Source of the DNA: Bacteroidales bacterium UBA6192 | GTDB taxonomy: Bacteria > Bacteroidota > Bacteroidia > Bacteroidales > F082 | Assembly (NCBI GenBank): GCA_002422725.1 | Contig: DITE01000067.1 | Coordinates: forward strand, 1-10,782 | DNA: 10,782 bases | Direction: 5' to 3' | Part shown: positions 1 through 6,245 of the stretch, in pieces | Layout of the letters: every line of letters starts with the position of its first letter | Position numbering within the stretch: the stretch's first letter is position 1 | The notes under the pieces: generated by a model | Told to the model about the DNA's origin: nothing | The model's database searches: none | Seen by the model: only the letters and a program-made list of their open reading frames with translations | Program-made: the position numbers and the translations under genes

Positions 1-1526
1 GTCTGGCCACCATCGCTTGTGCTGAAAAGTTTGCCCTGGTTGCTCAGTTTGTTCATAGCACCAAATCCGTTTAAATCATCAAAAAAATGAAGATCTTTGG
101 TAAAAAAGTAGCCGGGAATTATGGGAAAGTTGATTTCGGACCAACTTTCAGCACCATTTGTCGATTTAAAAATGGTTCCTTCGGGAGTGCCTGCAAAAAT
201 CACTTCTTCTGAAGGCACCGTAAGAGAGTTGATACTTACATCAGTTGCAGCATCAAATACCTCCCAGTTTGCGCCTTGATCGGTGCTTTTTATTATCCTT
301 CGGTTTAAGGTGGCTGCGATAATATGTCCGAGATCCGTGATCACGAGTCTGATTATGGGGCTGGCATTAGTGCGCTGCTCTGAATAAGATTCCTGCCAGA
401 TTTGACCTCCGTCTTCAGTTTTAAACACATAGTTATTCAAATTATCATAGCCGCAGAGATAACCTAAGTTGTCATCAACAAACATAATATCAGATAAGTA
501 ACCGATCTCGCCAACAAACTTATTCTCCCAGCTATTTCCCCCATCAGTGCTTTTCCACAAACCCGGTCTACTACTTGAAATATAAATTGATTGGTTTTCT
601 GTAATGCTGATATCGCTGAAACTGTATGCCGAGGTACCAGAAATGATGTTTTCTTCCCAGCTTTGGCCGCCATCGTTGGTAATAAACAGATCTGAATTTG
701 CAATGGCATAACCGTTGTTCTCATCAATGAATTTGATCTTACTTGCTCCGGGCGAATATTTTTCTGACAGGTAATGTAATGTCCAGGTCTGGCCGCCATC
801 GGTTGAGTGGAAAGCCGCGGCCACATGGCCGGGCAGGTCAGGGTTATAAATAGTGTTTGCAGCAGTAATCCAGATATTATCAGACCCAAGCACCGTCATA
901 CCTTTTATGGATTCCACCCCTTCCGGAATGGGCAATTCCTGCCAGGTGATGCCCCCATCGTCGCTACGTTTAAGCACAGGATAATAAGTAGAGCCCCAGC
1001 TATAACCAGCGACATAACCTGTTTGTTCGTTAGCAAACTCAATTACCTTATGGTGCCGGTCAAGAGTTGTCGTATTACTCAAAGTAGTCCAGGTTTGACC
1101 TCCATCTTCGGTTTTGGCAACTATTTGATAGGTGCCGCACACCCATCCTACAGAATCATTTAAGAAGAACGAATCCAGGTAATCGCCGTTCAGTTGTTTT
1201 TTGGTATAATTCCATGTTTCGCCACCATCATGGGTAATGTAAATGTGGCTCCACGAGACCAATGCCCCATGCATTTCGTTCCTGAATTTCAGGGAGGTGA
1301 GCTGCACATCTGGTACAGGGAACGGTACCTGCACCCAGGTTTCGCCCCCGTCAGTAGTGCGCATAAAAGTTGAATTGTTGCCCGCAATAAAACCGTTATT
1401 CTCTGAGGTAAAAGCAACCGCATGAATTGGTTTATGGGTGGGATAAGGATTTAATGTTGTCCATTGTTGTGCGTGCACCAGAATTGTGGTTTGCAACGCC
1501 AACATAAGCAGTAGCAGATTTTTCAT
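1..1526 (-). CDS. Secreted Asp-box/BNR-repeat beta-propeller protein (Ycf48/sortilin-like), C-terminus beyond window
   Basis: An uninterrupted frame of 508 codons runs from ATG at 1526 off the left edge. Residues 1-19 form a signal peptide (hydrophobic LLLLMLALQTTILV, likely cut after HA, before QQW). The rest is a tandem array built on D-G-G-x-T/S-W, with the Trp at residues 64, 105, 146, 195, 248, 290, 333, 377, 421 and 462 and an eleventh copy cut by the edge. Spacing is 41-53 residues. Copies 9 (TDQGANW) and 10 (TNGAESW) are degenerate. Such repeats form the blades of beta-propellers in Ycf48-like and sialidase/VPS10-type proteins. In Bacteroidetes these proteins are usually secreted or surface-bound, often with a T9SS tail, which cannot be seen here. 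No Asp/Glu/Arg sialidase site is evident, so I call no enzyme activity. Base composition is somewhat more GC-rich than the genes to its right. The fold is well supported; ligand and role are unknown. Confidence 0.9.
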   Translation of the reverse strand, partial: MKNLLLLMLALQTTILVHAQQWTTLNPYPTHKPIHAVAFTSENNGFIAGNNSTFMRTTDGGETWVQVPFPVPDVQLTSLKFRNEMHGALVSWSHIYITHDGGETWNYTKKQLNGDYLDSFFLNDSVGWVCGTYQIVAKTEDGGQTWTTLSNTTTLDRHHKVIEFANEQTGYVAGYSWGSTYYPVLKRSDDGGITWQELPIPEGVESIKGMTVLGSDNIWITAANTIYNPDLPGHVAAAFHSTDGGQTWTLHYLSEKYSPGASKIKFIDENNGYAIANSDLFITNDGGQSWEENIISGTSAYSFSDISITENQSIYISSSRPGLWKSTDGGNSWENKFVGEIGYLSDIMFVDDNLGYLCGYDNLNNYVFKTEDGGQIWQESYSEQRTNASPIIRLVITDLGHIIAATLNRRIIKSTDQGANWEVFDAATDVSINSLTVPSEEVIFAGTPEGTIFKSTNGAESWSEINFPIIPGYFFTKDLHFFDDLNGFGAMNKLSNQGKLFSTSDGGQ

Positions 1527-1622
1527 GGTTTGATTCGAATTGGTTTATTGTTTTGTTCTCAACTGAAACCTCGAAATTACATATAAAAATGCAATGAACC
1601 ATATAAAAAGTCAGGTAAACAC

Positions 1623-1650
1623 ATTATATTCGTAAAAAACTTCCGGTCAA
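1623..1650 (-). promoter_or_regulatory. Possible sigma70-like promoter for the beta-propeller gene
   Basis: On the minus strand TTGACC (1650-1645) is followed after 16 bases by TATAAT (1628-1623), giving a predicted leader of about 90 nt to the ATG at 1526. This resembles the proteobacterial consensus rather than the TTTG/TAnnTTTG boxes seen elsewhere in the window. No exact TAnnTTTG was seen between it and the gene; the nearest is the weak TAATTTCG at 1580-1573. It may be fortuitous in AT-rich DNA. Confidence 0.3.
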
Positions 1651-1675
1651 CCATGAAAATTAGTCCCTTGCTGCT

Positions 1676-1738
1676 ACGCTAATCCCTTCGTGTGGCTAAA
1701 AAAAATAATCTTAGATTTGTTTGATTAGCCGTAACACG
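1676..1738. repeat. Overlapping inverted repeats downstream of the truncated uvrA-like gene
   Basis: GCTAATC (1678-1684) pairs with GATTAGC (1723-1729). Competing with it, CGTGTGGCTAA (1689-1699) pairs with TTAGCC-gta-ACACG (1725-1738), an 11-bp stem with a 3-nt bulge. Just outside, TAGTCCCTTG (1661-1670) and TAATCCCTTCG (1680-1690) form an imperfect direct repeat. The spacer 1527-1748 holds no plausible coding frame. The element could be a terminator-like structure for the ABC operon (on the minus strand a T tract precedes the second arm, so it is not a classical terminator), a scar of the event that cut the uvrA-like gene, or a mobile-element end. I do not recognise it. Confidence 0.4.
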
Positions 1739-1748
1739 AGGACACCAA

Positions 1749-2063
1749 TTAAAAATCGGCGCCAGCGGAGCTTCGCAGATTGTTTCCCATTCGTTTCTGG
1801 TCAATAACTATCGCGGTGGACAAATTGAGAATGTCGTCCACATCGGGACGGGATAATTTTGGCATTCGTGTGCGGGCAAAAGTCGAAAAGGTTTCTACCA
1901 ATTGCCTTTGTGCTTCGGTATAAATAGTATCGAAAAGTAAGGACGATTTTCCTGAACCCGAAACGCCTGTAAATACAACTAACTTATGTTTTGGAATCTC
2001 AATATCGATGTTTTTGAGATTGTTGGTGTGGGCGTTTTTTACGATAATTTTGTCTTTATTCAT
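1749..2063 (-). pseudogene. Truncated UvrA-like (UvrA2/DrrC-type) ATPase, N-terminal fragment
   Basis: The 104-residue product starts like a UvrA-like ABC protein: Walker A GVSGSGKSS at residues 33-41, then LLFDTIYTEAQRQLVETFS and the AIVIDQKR block near residues 84-91, which in this family leads into RSTVGT and the zinc/signature regions. Here the match fades at about residue 98 (RSSAGADF) and a stop follows at once. Full UvrA-like proteins have roughly 750-950 residues, so the insertion domains, ABC signature, Walker B and second ATPase half are all missing. The gene lies 4 nt after the permease, with AAAGG inside the permease's last codons as ribosome site, so it belongs to that operon. 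In Streptomyces the UvrA-like DrrC accompanies DrrAB in daunorubicin resistance. I infer a non-functional remnant. A sequencing error is less likely, because no continuation is visible in 1527-1748. Confidence 0.8.
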
Positions 2064-2067
2064 AAAC

Positions 2068-2829
2068 TTAAACCTTTATTTTTTTAGCGCTCCTTAATGC
2101 AAAAGTAACTGAAACAACGGAAGTTATAGAGAATATCAGTAATCCTATATAGAAAAAACTCGCTGAAGAAGTCCCTGCTAACAAAAATCTATTCCCTTCA
2201 AGAATATATGTTACCGGATTGCCCCATGAAATGGCTAACAACCATTTTGCAGTAATTAGTTCTCTCGGCAAAAATGTTGTACTCAGAAAGAGAAGTGGAA
2301 AAACTGCGTTGGTTACTATTGCCGCACTTTGGTACTGCCCGGTACGTAACATTATACCGGCAGAAAAACCGCATAAAGTAAGCGACCATAAGAATGATAG
2401 CAGCAATATACCGAGAACAGACAGTAAACCAAATTGAAAACTTACTCCAAATGTTGCCCCGATAGCAATCAAAAGTATGGTGAAAGCCATTGATGAAATG
2501 GTATCGGCAAGCATGGGTGCTACTACTAAAATCCATCGGGGGGCAGGACTTAAATAAAGCCTTTTGAAATAACCCGATTGCATATCGGCATTAAGTGTTT
2601 GACCAGCTCCTGCCGAAGAACCCATCGCCAAAGAAATAATTGTTATGGGAAAAACAAACGACAAATAGCCTCCTGCGCCAAATGCTTCCATTGAACCGAT
2701 TCCGCCAATTCCTGCATTGTATACTAACAGGAAAAATAAACTCATACCGAAACCCATTATGGGAGCCGAAGGGTTCTTAATTAATTTGACTAACCCTCTT
2801 TCAATCAGTAAAATATTGGCTGTATTCAT
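2068..2829 (-). CDS. ABC-2 type transporter permease, DrrB-like
   Basis: This 253-residue polytopic inner-membrane protein has about six hydrophobic segments (roughly residues 23-42, 54-72, 100-127, 134-156, 168-186 and 224-245). Family hallmarks visible are LYLSPAPRW after the second segment and, near the end, FLPRELI..WLLAISWGNPVTYILEGNR (187-214), the ABC-2/DrrB C-terminal motif. It would form the membrane pathway for the ATPase encoded 14 nt upstream, exporting a hydrophobic compound or lipid; the substrate cannot be read from sequence. AAAGGAT lies 8 nt before the ATG and supports this start. Length is typical for the family and no defects are seen. The truncated UvrA-like gene follows after 4 nt. 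Confidence 0.9.
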   Translation of the reverse strand: MNTANILLIERGLVKLIKNPSAPIMGFGMSLFFLLVYNAGIGGIGSMEAFGAGGYLSFVFPITIISLAMGSSAGAGQTLNADMQSGYFKRLYLSPAPRWILVVAPMLADTISSMAFTILLIAIGATFGVSFQFGLLSVLGILLLSFLWSLTLCGFSAGIMLRTGQYQSAAIVTNAVFPLLFLSTTFLPRELITAKWLLAISWGNPVTYILEGNRFLLAGTSSASFFYIGLLIFSITSVVSVTFALRSAKKIKV

Positions 2830-2843
2830 AAGATTATCCTTTC

Positions 2844-3611
2844 TTAATTCTTTGAAGTTTCTGGATTCGATACTGTTTTAACAAATTGCAGATAGCTGTC
2901 ATCGAGCGACATCACTCCATTGGGATTTACCATTTTCTTAAAACCAATGATAGTTCCAGAGTATTTGATTTCTCCGGCGATAATAAGCGCCATTTCTGTG
3001 GCATGCTTATCTGCTTCATCGAGGTATTGGGTTGTAAGAAAAACAGTTACCGGTTCTTGAGTATTCAGTTGTGTAATAACTTCCCAGAAATTGGCCCGTG
3101 CAACCGGATCCATACCCACCGTGGGCTCATCGAGAAACAAAATACGAGGACGATGAACAAGAGCCAGGGCACAATGAAGCCTGCGTTTATTTCCACCTGA
3201 AAGAGCACCTGCTTTCTTGCTTCTCTCTTTATCAAGTTCAAATAATTGTGTTAATTCATTAGCACGCTTGCTTGCTTCCGGTTTTGTCAGGCCAAATAAC
3301 CTGCATTGAAAAACAAGCAAGTTTTCAACTTTTTCTGTAGGGTCAATTTCATTGTCCTGAGATGCAACTCCAATCATTTTCTGAATTCTTGATTGATTCG
3401 CTTCAGGATTGAGGCCGGCAATACTAAAACTGCCTGAATCTTTGTTAATCAGCGTTGTCAGTATTTGGACCAGGGTCGATTTTCCGGCGCCATTTGGACC
3501 GAGTAGCGTAAAAAACTGCCCCTTTTGTATTTCGAGGCTTACCCCTTTTAAGGCTTCAGTGCCTTTGGGATATTTCTTGAAAAGTTCCTGAATCTGGATT
3601 TCTGCTATCAT
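2844..3611 (-). CDS. ABC transporter ATP-binding protein, DrrA-like (drug/antibiotic efflux type)
   Basis: This 255-residue cytoplasmic ATPase has all nucleotide-binding motifs: Walker A GPNGAGKST (38-46), Q-loop SQ (84-85), signature LSGGN (137-141), Walker B ILFLDEP (157-163) and D-loop VGMDP (165-169). The H-loop position reads TTQYLDEAD, with Gln195 replacing the usual His. That substitution is common in the DrrA/daunorubicin-resistance branch and supports the subfamily call. The C-terminal tail (about 215-245, ending SLDDSYLQFV) matches the short extension of DrrA-like proteins that precedes the dimer contact. AAAGGAG lies 7 nt before the ATG. A promoter and a palindrome lie in the 88 nt separating it from the AraC-type regulator. 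It works with the adjacent permease; the exported compound is unknown. Confidence 0.92.
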   Translation of the reverse strand: MIAEIQIQELFKKYPKGTEALKGVSLEIQKGQFFTLLGPNGAGKSTLVQILTTLINKDSGSFSIAGLNPEANQSRIQKMIGVASQDNEIDPTEKVENLLVFQCRLFGLTKPEASKRANELTQLFELDKERSKKAGALSGGNKRRLHCALALVHRPRILFLDEPTVGMDPVARANFWEVITQLNTQEPVTVFLTTQYLDEADKHATEMALIIAGEIKYSGTIIGFKKMVNPNGVMSLDDSYLQFVKTVSNPETSKN

Positions 3612-3612
3612 A

Positions 3613-3634
3613 GTAAACTCCTTTTAAAGTTTAC
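3613..3634. promoter_or_regulatory. Perfect 7+7 palindrome covering the ribosome site of the ABC operon
   Basis: GTAAACT (3613-3619) and AGTTTAC (3628-3634) are exact inverted copies around an 8-nt centre. On the minus strand one arm begins a few bases after the predicted promoter -7 box, and the other ends 2 nt before the ATG at 3611; the AAAGGAG ribosome site overlaps centre and second arm. It could be an operator at the transcript start, possibly for the neighbouring regulator, or an RNA hairpin that partly masks the ribosome site. The repeat is observed; the function is inferred. Confidence 0.5.
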
Positions 3635-3636
3635 GG

Positions 3637-3665
3637 CAAAAATACATTCAGGGCAAAGGGGCAAA
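3637..3665 (-). promoter_or_regulatory. Bacteroidetes-type promoter of the drrAB-like operon
   Basis: The minus strand carries TTTG (3665-3662), 17 bases, then TATTTTTG (3644-3637), an exact match to the -7 consensus TAnnTTTG with an upstream TTTG/TTG box at an accepted Bacteroidetes spacing. A second TTTG lies at 3657-3654. Transcription would start close to the outer arm of the palindrome at 3613-3634, leaving a leader of about 20-25 nt. Confidence 0.6.
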
Positions 3666-3699
3666 ATTGTAAAAAACAGACAAAATGAAATGATGAAAA

Positions 3700-4515
3700 C
3701 TATCCGCTTTCCGCACTTATATTAAAATCGGGATATTTTGTATGAAACTCCTTAGGTGTGTAACCTGTGTATGATTTGAAATCATGAATAAAATGCGATT
3801 GGTCAAAATAGCCGTTTCTGTATGCATAATCGGTGAGGTTTACACTTTTATTCACACTGATATCATGTAATGTTTCCTGAAATCGTATTAGTTTAATAAG
3901 CTGTTTGGTAGTTTTACCAAGGTATTTCGAGAACTTTCGCTCTAATGTTTTCGGTGTAGTATAAAGGCAACCTGACAAATACTTAACGTTTGTTTGTCCC
4001 TTGCAGTTTCTAACTATTTCAACACCCTTTAGGATGAACAAGCTATCATGTGATGGAATGGGAAAATAATGCCGTATTAGGAAATTCTCAATAACAACCA
4101 CTTTTTCTGATATCGTGTCTTTTACAATTAACATTTCTTCCATTTGCCTTATTTCAGCGTTGAATATATCAGTCATATCCACACTTTGGTTCTCAATTTC
4201 TGAAAGTGGAAAATTAAAAAAGTGGCAAGCGCCGGTCGGATGGAAGCTAATAAAAACAACTCCAGATTCTCCGTTTGTTGAAACATCGTAATAACAATCA
4301 CTCAAGCCACTAATAATCGACCTTGGTTGCTTAATCACTGAATCATTTGAATGCAATACAACAAAAGGATTTTTATAGTGAAACATTAATTGAACATTTT
4401 CAGTAGGAATAACCCTTTCCATGACATCCGTTTCATGAAAATCCGATTCCATAAAGCAGTAATGCTTAATGTAATTTTTCAGGAATCCGGAAGGTTTTAC
4501 TATTTGAATTCTCAT
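3700..4515 (-). CDS. AraC-family transcriptional regulator (DUF6597-like N-terminus)
   Basis: The 271-residue protein has a ligand-binding-type N-terminal half (about 1-130) of the kind annotated DUF6597, with the VISF-P-G-type stretch FISFHPTGACHFFNFPLSEI (88-107). The C-terminal half is an AraC double helix-turn-helix: first near 173-195 (NVKYLSGCLYTTPKTLERKF), then LIKLIRFQETL, and second near 226-250 with the hallmark DQSHFIHDFKSYTGYTPKEF. It is encoded directly upstream of, and in the same direction as, the ABC export operon, separated by a promoter and a palindrome, so control of that operon is a reasonable inference; the inducer is unknown. No ribosome site stands out before the ATG; a TATTTTTG box lies only 16-23 nt upstream. 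Confidence 0.9.
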   Translation of the reverse strand: MRIQIVKPSGFLKNYIKHYCFMESDFHETDVMERVIPTENVQLMFHYKNPFVVLHSNDSVIKQPRSIISGLSDCYYDVSTNGESGVVFISFHPTGACHFFNFPLSEIENQSVDMTDIFNAEIRQMEEMLIVKDTISEKVVVIENFLIRHYFPIPSHDSLFILKGVEIVRNCKGQTNVKYLSGCLYTTPKTLERKFSKYLGKTTKQLIKLIRFQETLHDISVNKSVNLTDYAYRNGYFDQSHFIHDFKSYTGYTPKEFHTKYPDFNISAESG

Positions 4516-4530
4516 ATTATTGCCTTATTG

Positions 4531-4538
4531 CAAAAATA
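4531..4538 (-). promoter_or_regulatory. Possible -7 box before the AraC-type gene
   Basis: The minus strand reads TATTTTTG, an exact TAnnTTTG match 16 nt before the ATG at 4515. No TTTG or TTG box lies at the expected 17-23 nt; the nearest TTG is 27 nt away. It sits in the 49-nt gap after the T9SS gene. A true start here would give a very short leader, so support is weak. Confidence 0.3.
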
Positions 4539-4564
4539 ATTGATTATTCATAATAGCCCTTCTT

Positions 4565-5416
4565 TCAACGAACAATCAATTTTCCTGTTGCAATATTTCT
4601 TTCGCTATCCAAAAGCTGGAAAAAATAAAGTCCGGGTTTTAATTGGTCCTTTGATACTATAATTTCTCCGGAAGTAACATTGTCAATAGTTCTTACAATT
4701 TGTCCTGTGCTATTACGTATTTGTATCTGAATGATTTGTATTTCAGGTTGATTAGATTTTATGGTTACATATTCGGAGAATGGGTTCGGGTTAATTGAAA
4801 AATTCTCGAGGAGTGTATTCTCTTCCAGAGCAACAGTGTTTACAAGACAATGTTCGTAAACAGTGGATTTGTACAATTGCACTTCGTTTACATGACAACA
4901 ACTTAGGTCAAAATACAAGTCGAACATGCATTGGTACACGCCTACCTCCATGAGACCATTCAAACTACCAATGCCCCGAATCCACATTTCATGGTCTTCA
5001 AATATATAACGTTGTCGCTGCTCACCATTGAATATCGTAACGGTGTCAATCTGAATGAGAATAAGTTCTATAGGGCAATCCGAAATGGTAGTTCTAAATG
5101 TGTCTGAAACCGATAAGCCAAAGTCATATAACATTGTTTCGTTCATAAAATCATTCACGAAGACTTTATCTTGTGATTCTCTCATAGCGCCCGATAAATA
5201 CCAGTTGTTCAATAATGTGTCATGTGCAGTATACAACTTTTTGTAAGCAATGTTGTCAATTGTAGTGTCGCCAAGAATTTTGTAAGATGTTGTAATACAA
5301 GGGCCAAAATTTAAACATTGAATAACGTTCCACATTTTGTTCTCCTGAACAATTGACTGGCTGAATGTCAAGTTGGCAAGAAGAAGAAATCCCAGAATAC
5401 CCATTAATCTTTTCAT
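4565..5416 (-). CDS. Secreted protein with T9SS type A C-terminal sorting domain
   Basis: This 283-residue protein starts with a signal peptide (MKRLMGILGFLLLANLTFSQ). It ends with a type A sorting domain from about residue 207: SINPNPFSEYVTIKSN, then IRNSTGQIV and LKPGLYFFQLLDSERNIATGKLIVR at the end. In that family this tail is recognised by the type IX machinery and usually removed as the cargo is fixed to the surface or released. The middle (about 25-195) resembles small uncharacterised Bacteroidetes cargo proteins with motifs such as YKILGDTTIDNIAYKKLY, LYDFGLSVSDTF and MWIRGIGSLNGLMEVG. It has seven cysteines, including an adjacent pair at 173-174, which fits an extracytoplasmic disulphide-bonded fold. 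No catalytic signature is visible. It stands alone in the accessory stretch, preceded by repeat copy A, whose outermost block ends 36 nt before its start. Confidence 0.88.
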   Translation of the reverse strand: MKRLMGILGFLLLANLTFSQSIVQENKMWNVIQCLNFGPCITTSYKILGDTTIDNIAYKKLYTAHDTLLNNWYLSGAMRESQDKVFVNDFMNETMLYDFGLSVSDTFRTTISDCPIELILIQIDTVTIFNGEQRQRYIFEDHEMWIRGIGSLNGLMEVGVYQCMFDLYFDLSCCHVNEVQLYKSTVYEHCLVNTVALEENTLLENFSINPNPFSEYVTIKSNQPEIQIIQIQIRNSTGQIVRTIDNVTSGEIIVSKDQLKPGLYFFQLLDSERNIATGKLIVR

Positions 5417-5452
5417 GACTTTGAGTTTTTTGTTTTTCTGTATTACTGGATA

Positions 5453-5556
5453 GCTAAACGCATATTTATTGAACTTAGGGCAGTAAAGTTATGCAATACA
5501 CTAAATAAAAAAGAGGTTTTCAAATGATTTTTTCGCTACCGGGCAATTGCTTTTCC
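5453..5556. repeat. Intergenic repeat, copy A
   Basis: Bases 5483-5556 align without gaps to 7026-7099 at 62 of 74 identical positions, including ATGCAAT, AGAGGTT and CCGGGCAAT. A second shared block, GCTAAACGCA (5453-5462), matches 6911-6920. The copy lies between the start of the T9SS gene and the end of hicA. Copy A lacks about 85 bases that separate the two blocks in copy B. No frame is conserved across the copies, so this is non-coding. On the minus strand a near-consensus -7 box (TAACTTTA, 5491-5484) falls in the conserved core and points at the downstream gene, so the repeat may supply a promoter or leader. Confidence 0.75.
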
Positions 5557-5615
5557 ATAATCTGAATCACATGTTCCAGAGCTTACATTGACGGAGACAC
5601 GATGCGTGGTTCGTT

Positions 5616-5843
5616 TTATTTCGATTTAATGAATTCTTCGGGATCTATATCAGCCTGATTAAGAATTGCTCTGAGAGTGCCCTCAGGCATATCACCTGAA
5701 TGGTTCGGTATTGTTGTATATCTATTTGTGTTTGGATTATACCAAATTTCATGACTCCCTGAAGCTTGCCGATGAAACTCAAAACCAAACCGCTTCAGTA
5801 TTCTTATTATCTCCCTGTATCGAAAGCCTGATAACCTTCCCAT
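5616..5843 (-). CDS. hicA: HicA-family mRNA interferase toxin
   Basis: This 75-residue protein of the YcfA/HicA family has a dsRNA-binding-like fold. Visible are the N-terminal YREIIRILKRFGFEF helix region, the GSHEIW motif carrying the catalytic-type His31, and the typical TTIPNHSGDMPEGTLRAIL stretch (43-61). HicA toxins cleave mRNA and stop translation until neutralised by HicB. The ATG abuts the hicB stop codon exactly, and GGAG in the last hicB codons can serve as ribosome site, so the pair is translationally linked. Length is normal and the active histidine is present, so it looks intact. Confidence 0.92.
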   Translation of the reverse strand: MGRLSGFRYREIIRILKRFGFEFHRQASGSHEIWYNPNTNRYTTIPNHSGDMPEGTLRAILNQADIDPEEFIKSK

Positions 5844-6068
5844 TTAAACTCCAATTACCAGGGGATAATCGAAACTATCAGCAACCATCTTTAATTTAGG
5901 AATCTGTTCTTCTTGTGCCTCAATAAGTTTTTTGGCTACATCCTTTGCAATTTCAATAGTCTCAGCAATAGTTCTTCCTTGGGCTATAAGTCCCTGAATA
6001 TTGTCGGACGTGGCAAGATAAAACCCTTCAGGCAATTTCTCGATATGCAGATTTACAATGCGTTCCAT
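5844..6068 (-). CDS. hicB: HicB-family antitoxin (short form)
   Basis: This 74-residue protein has the HicB partial RNase H-like fold: LHIEKLPEGFYLATSDNIQGLIAQGRTIAETIEIAKDVAKKLIE, matching the family's pattern of strand-G-Y, P/N-I-x-G, G-x-T-x-x-E-A. It would bind and block HicA. It is the first gene of the pair (antitoxin before toxin). It ends shortly after the core fold (SFDYPLVIGV) and lacks the C-terminal HTH or ribbon-helix-helix domain that many HicB proteins use for autoregulation, so repression of its own promoter may be weak or indirect. A TATCTTTG box lies 18-25 nt upstream. Confidence 0.9.
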   Translation of the reverse strand: MERIVNLHIEKLPEGFYLATSDNIQGLIAQGRTIAETIEIAKDVAKKLIEAQEEQIPKLKMVADSFDYPLVIGV

Positions 6069-6085
6069 AACTTATGAACTTTAAA

Positions 6086-6093
6086 CAAAGATA
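6086..6093 (-). promoter_or_regulatory. -7 promoter box of hicBA
   Basis: The minus strand reads TATCTTTG, an exact TAnnTTTG match, 18-25 nt before the hicB ATG. No convincing TTTG/TTG lies 17-23 nt further upstream. The remaining spacer 6094-6245 shows no gene. Confidence 0.4.
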
Positions 6094-6245
6094 AGGATTA
6101 TTTTGTTAATGCATCTTTTCTTAAATGAACCCTAACGGGCAGCATTTGCTTTGTATTAGACTTCCAAAGACAAATCGTTTAGTCCACGCTCATTTATTCT
6201 TGAAACTAAAATATTCATTTTCAATACATAACATATCAAAAAGTA

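Noticed and set aside
464..1425. Several open frames (minus 464-889, plus 807-1163, plus 1243-1425) in the left part
   Set aside because: All overlap the 508-codon beta-propeller frame, whose signal peptide and regular repeats make it the real gene.
2198..2536. 112-codon frame inside the permease gene
   Set aside because: It overlaps the permease on the same strand in another frame, has no family features, and the permease frame has clear ABC-2 motifs.
4535..4550. AT-only hairpin (AATAA/TTATT) followed by Ts after the T9SS gene, as a terminator
   Set aside because: A five-pair all-AT stem is too weak to call a rho-independent terminator in DNA this AT-rich.
5598..5608. CACG-ATG-CGTG hairpin after hicA
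   Set aside because: The stem has four pairs and no T tract follows in the direction of transcription.
6128..6215. Possible third copy of the intergenic repeat (CTAACGGGCA and CACGCTCATTTATT stretches before hicB)
   Set aside because: The similar pieces are short, occur in the opposite order to copies A and B, and I could not align them over any useful length.
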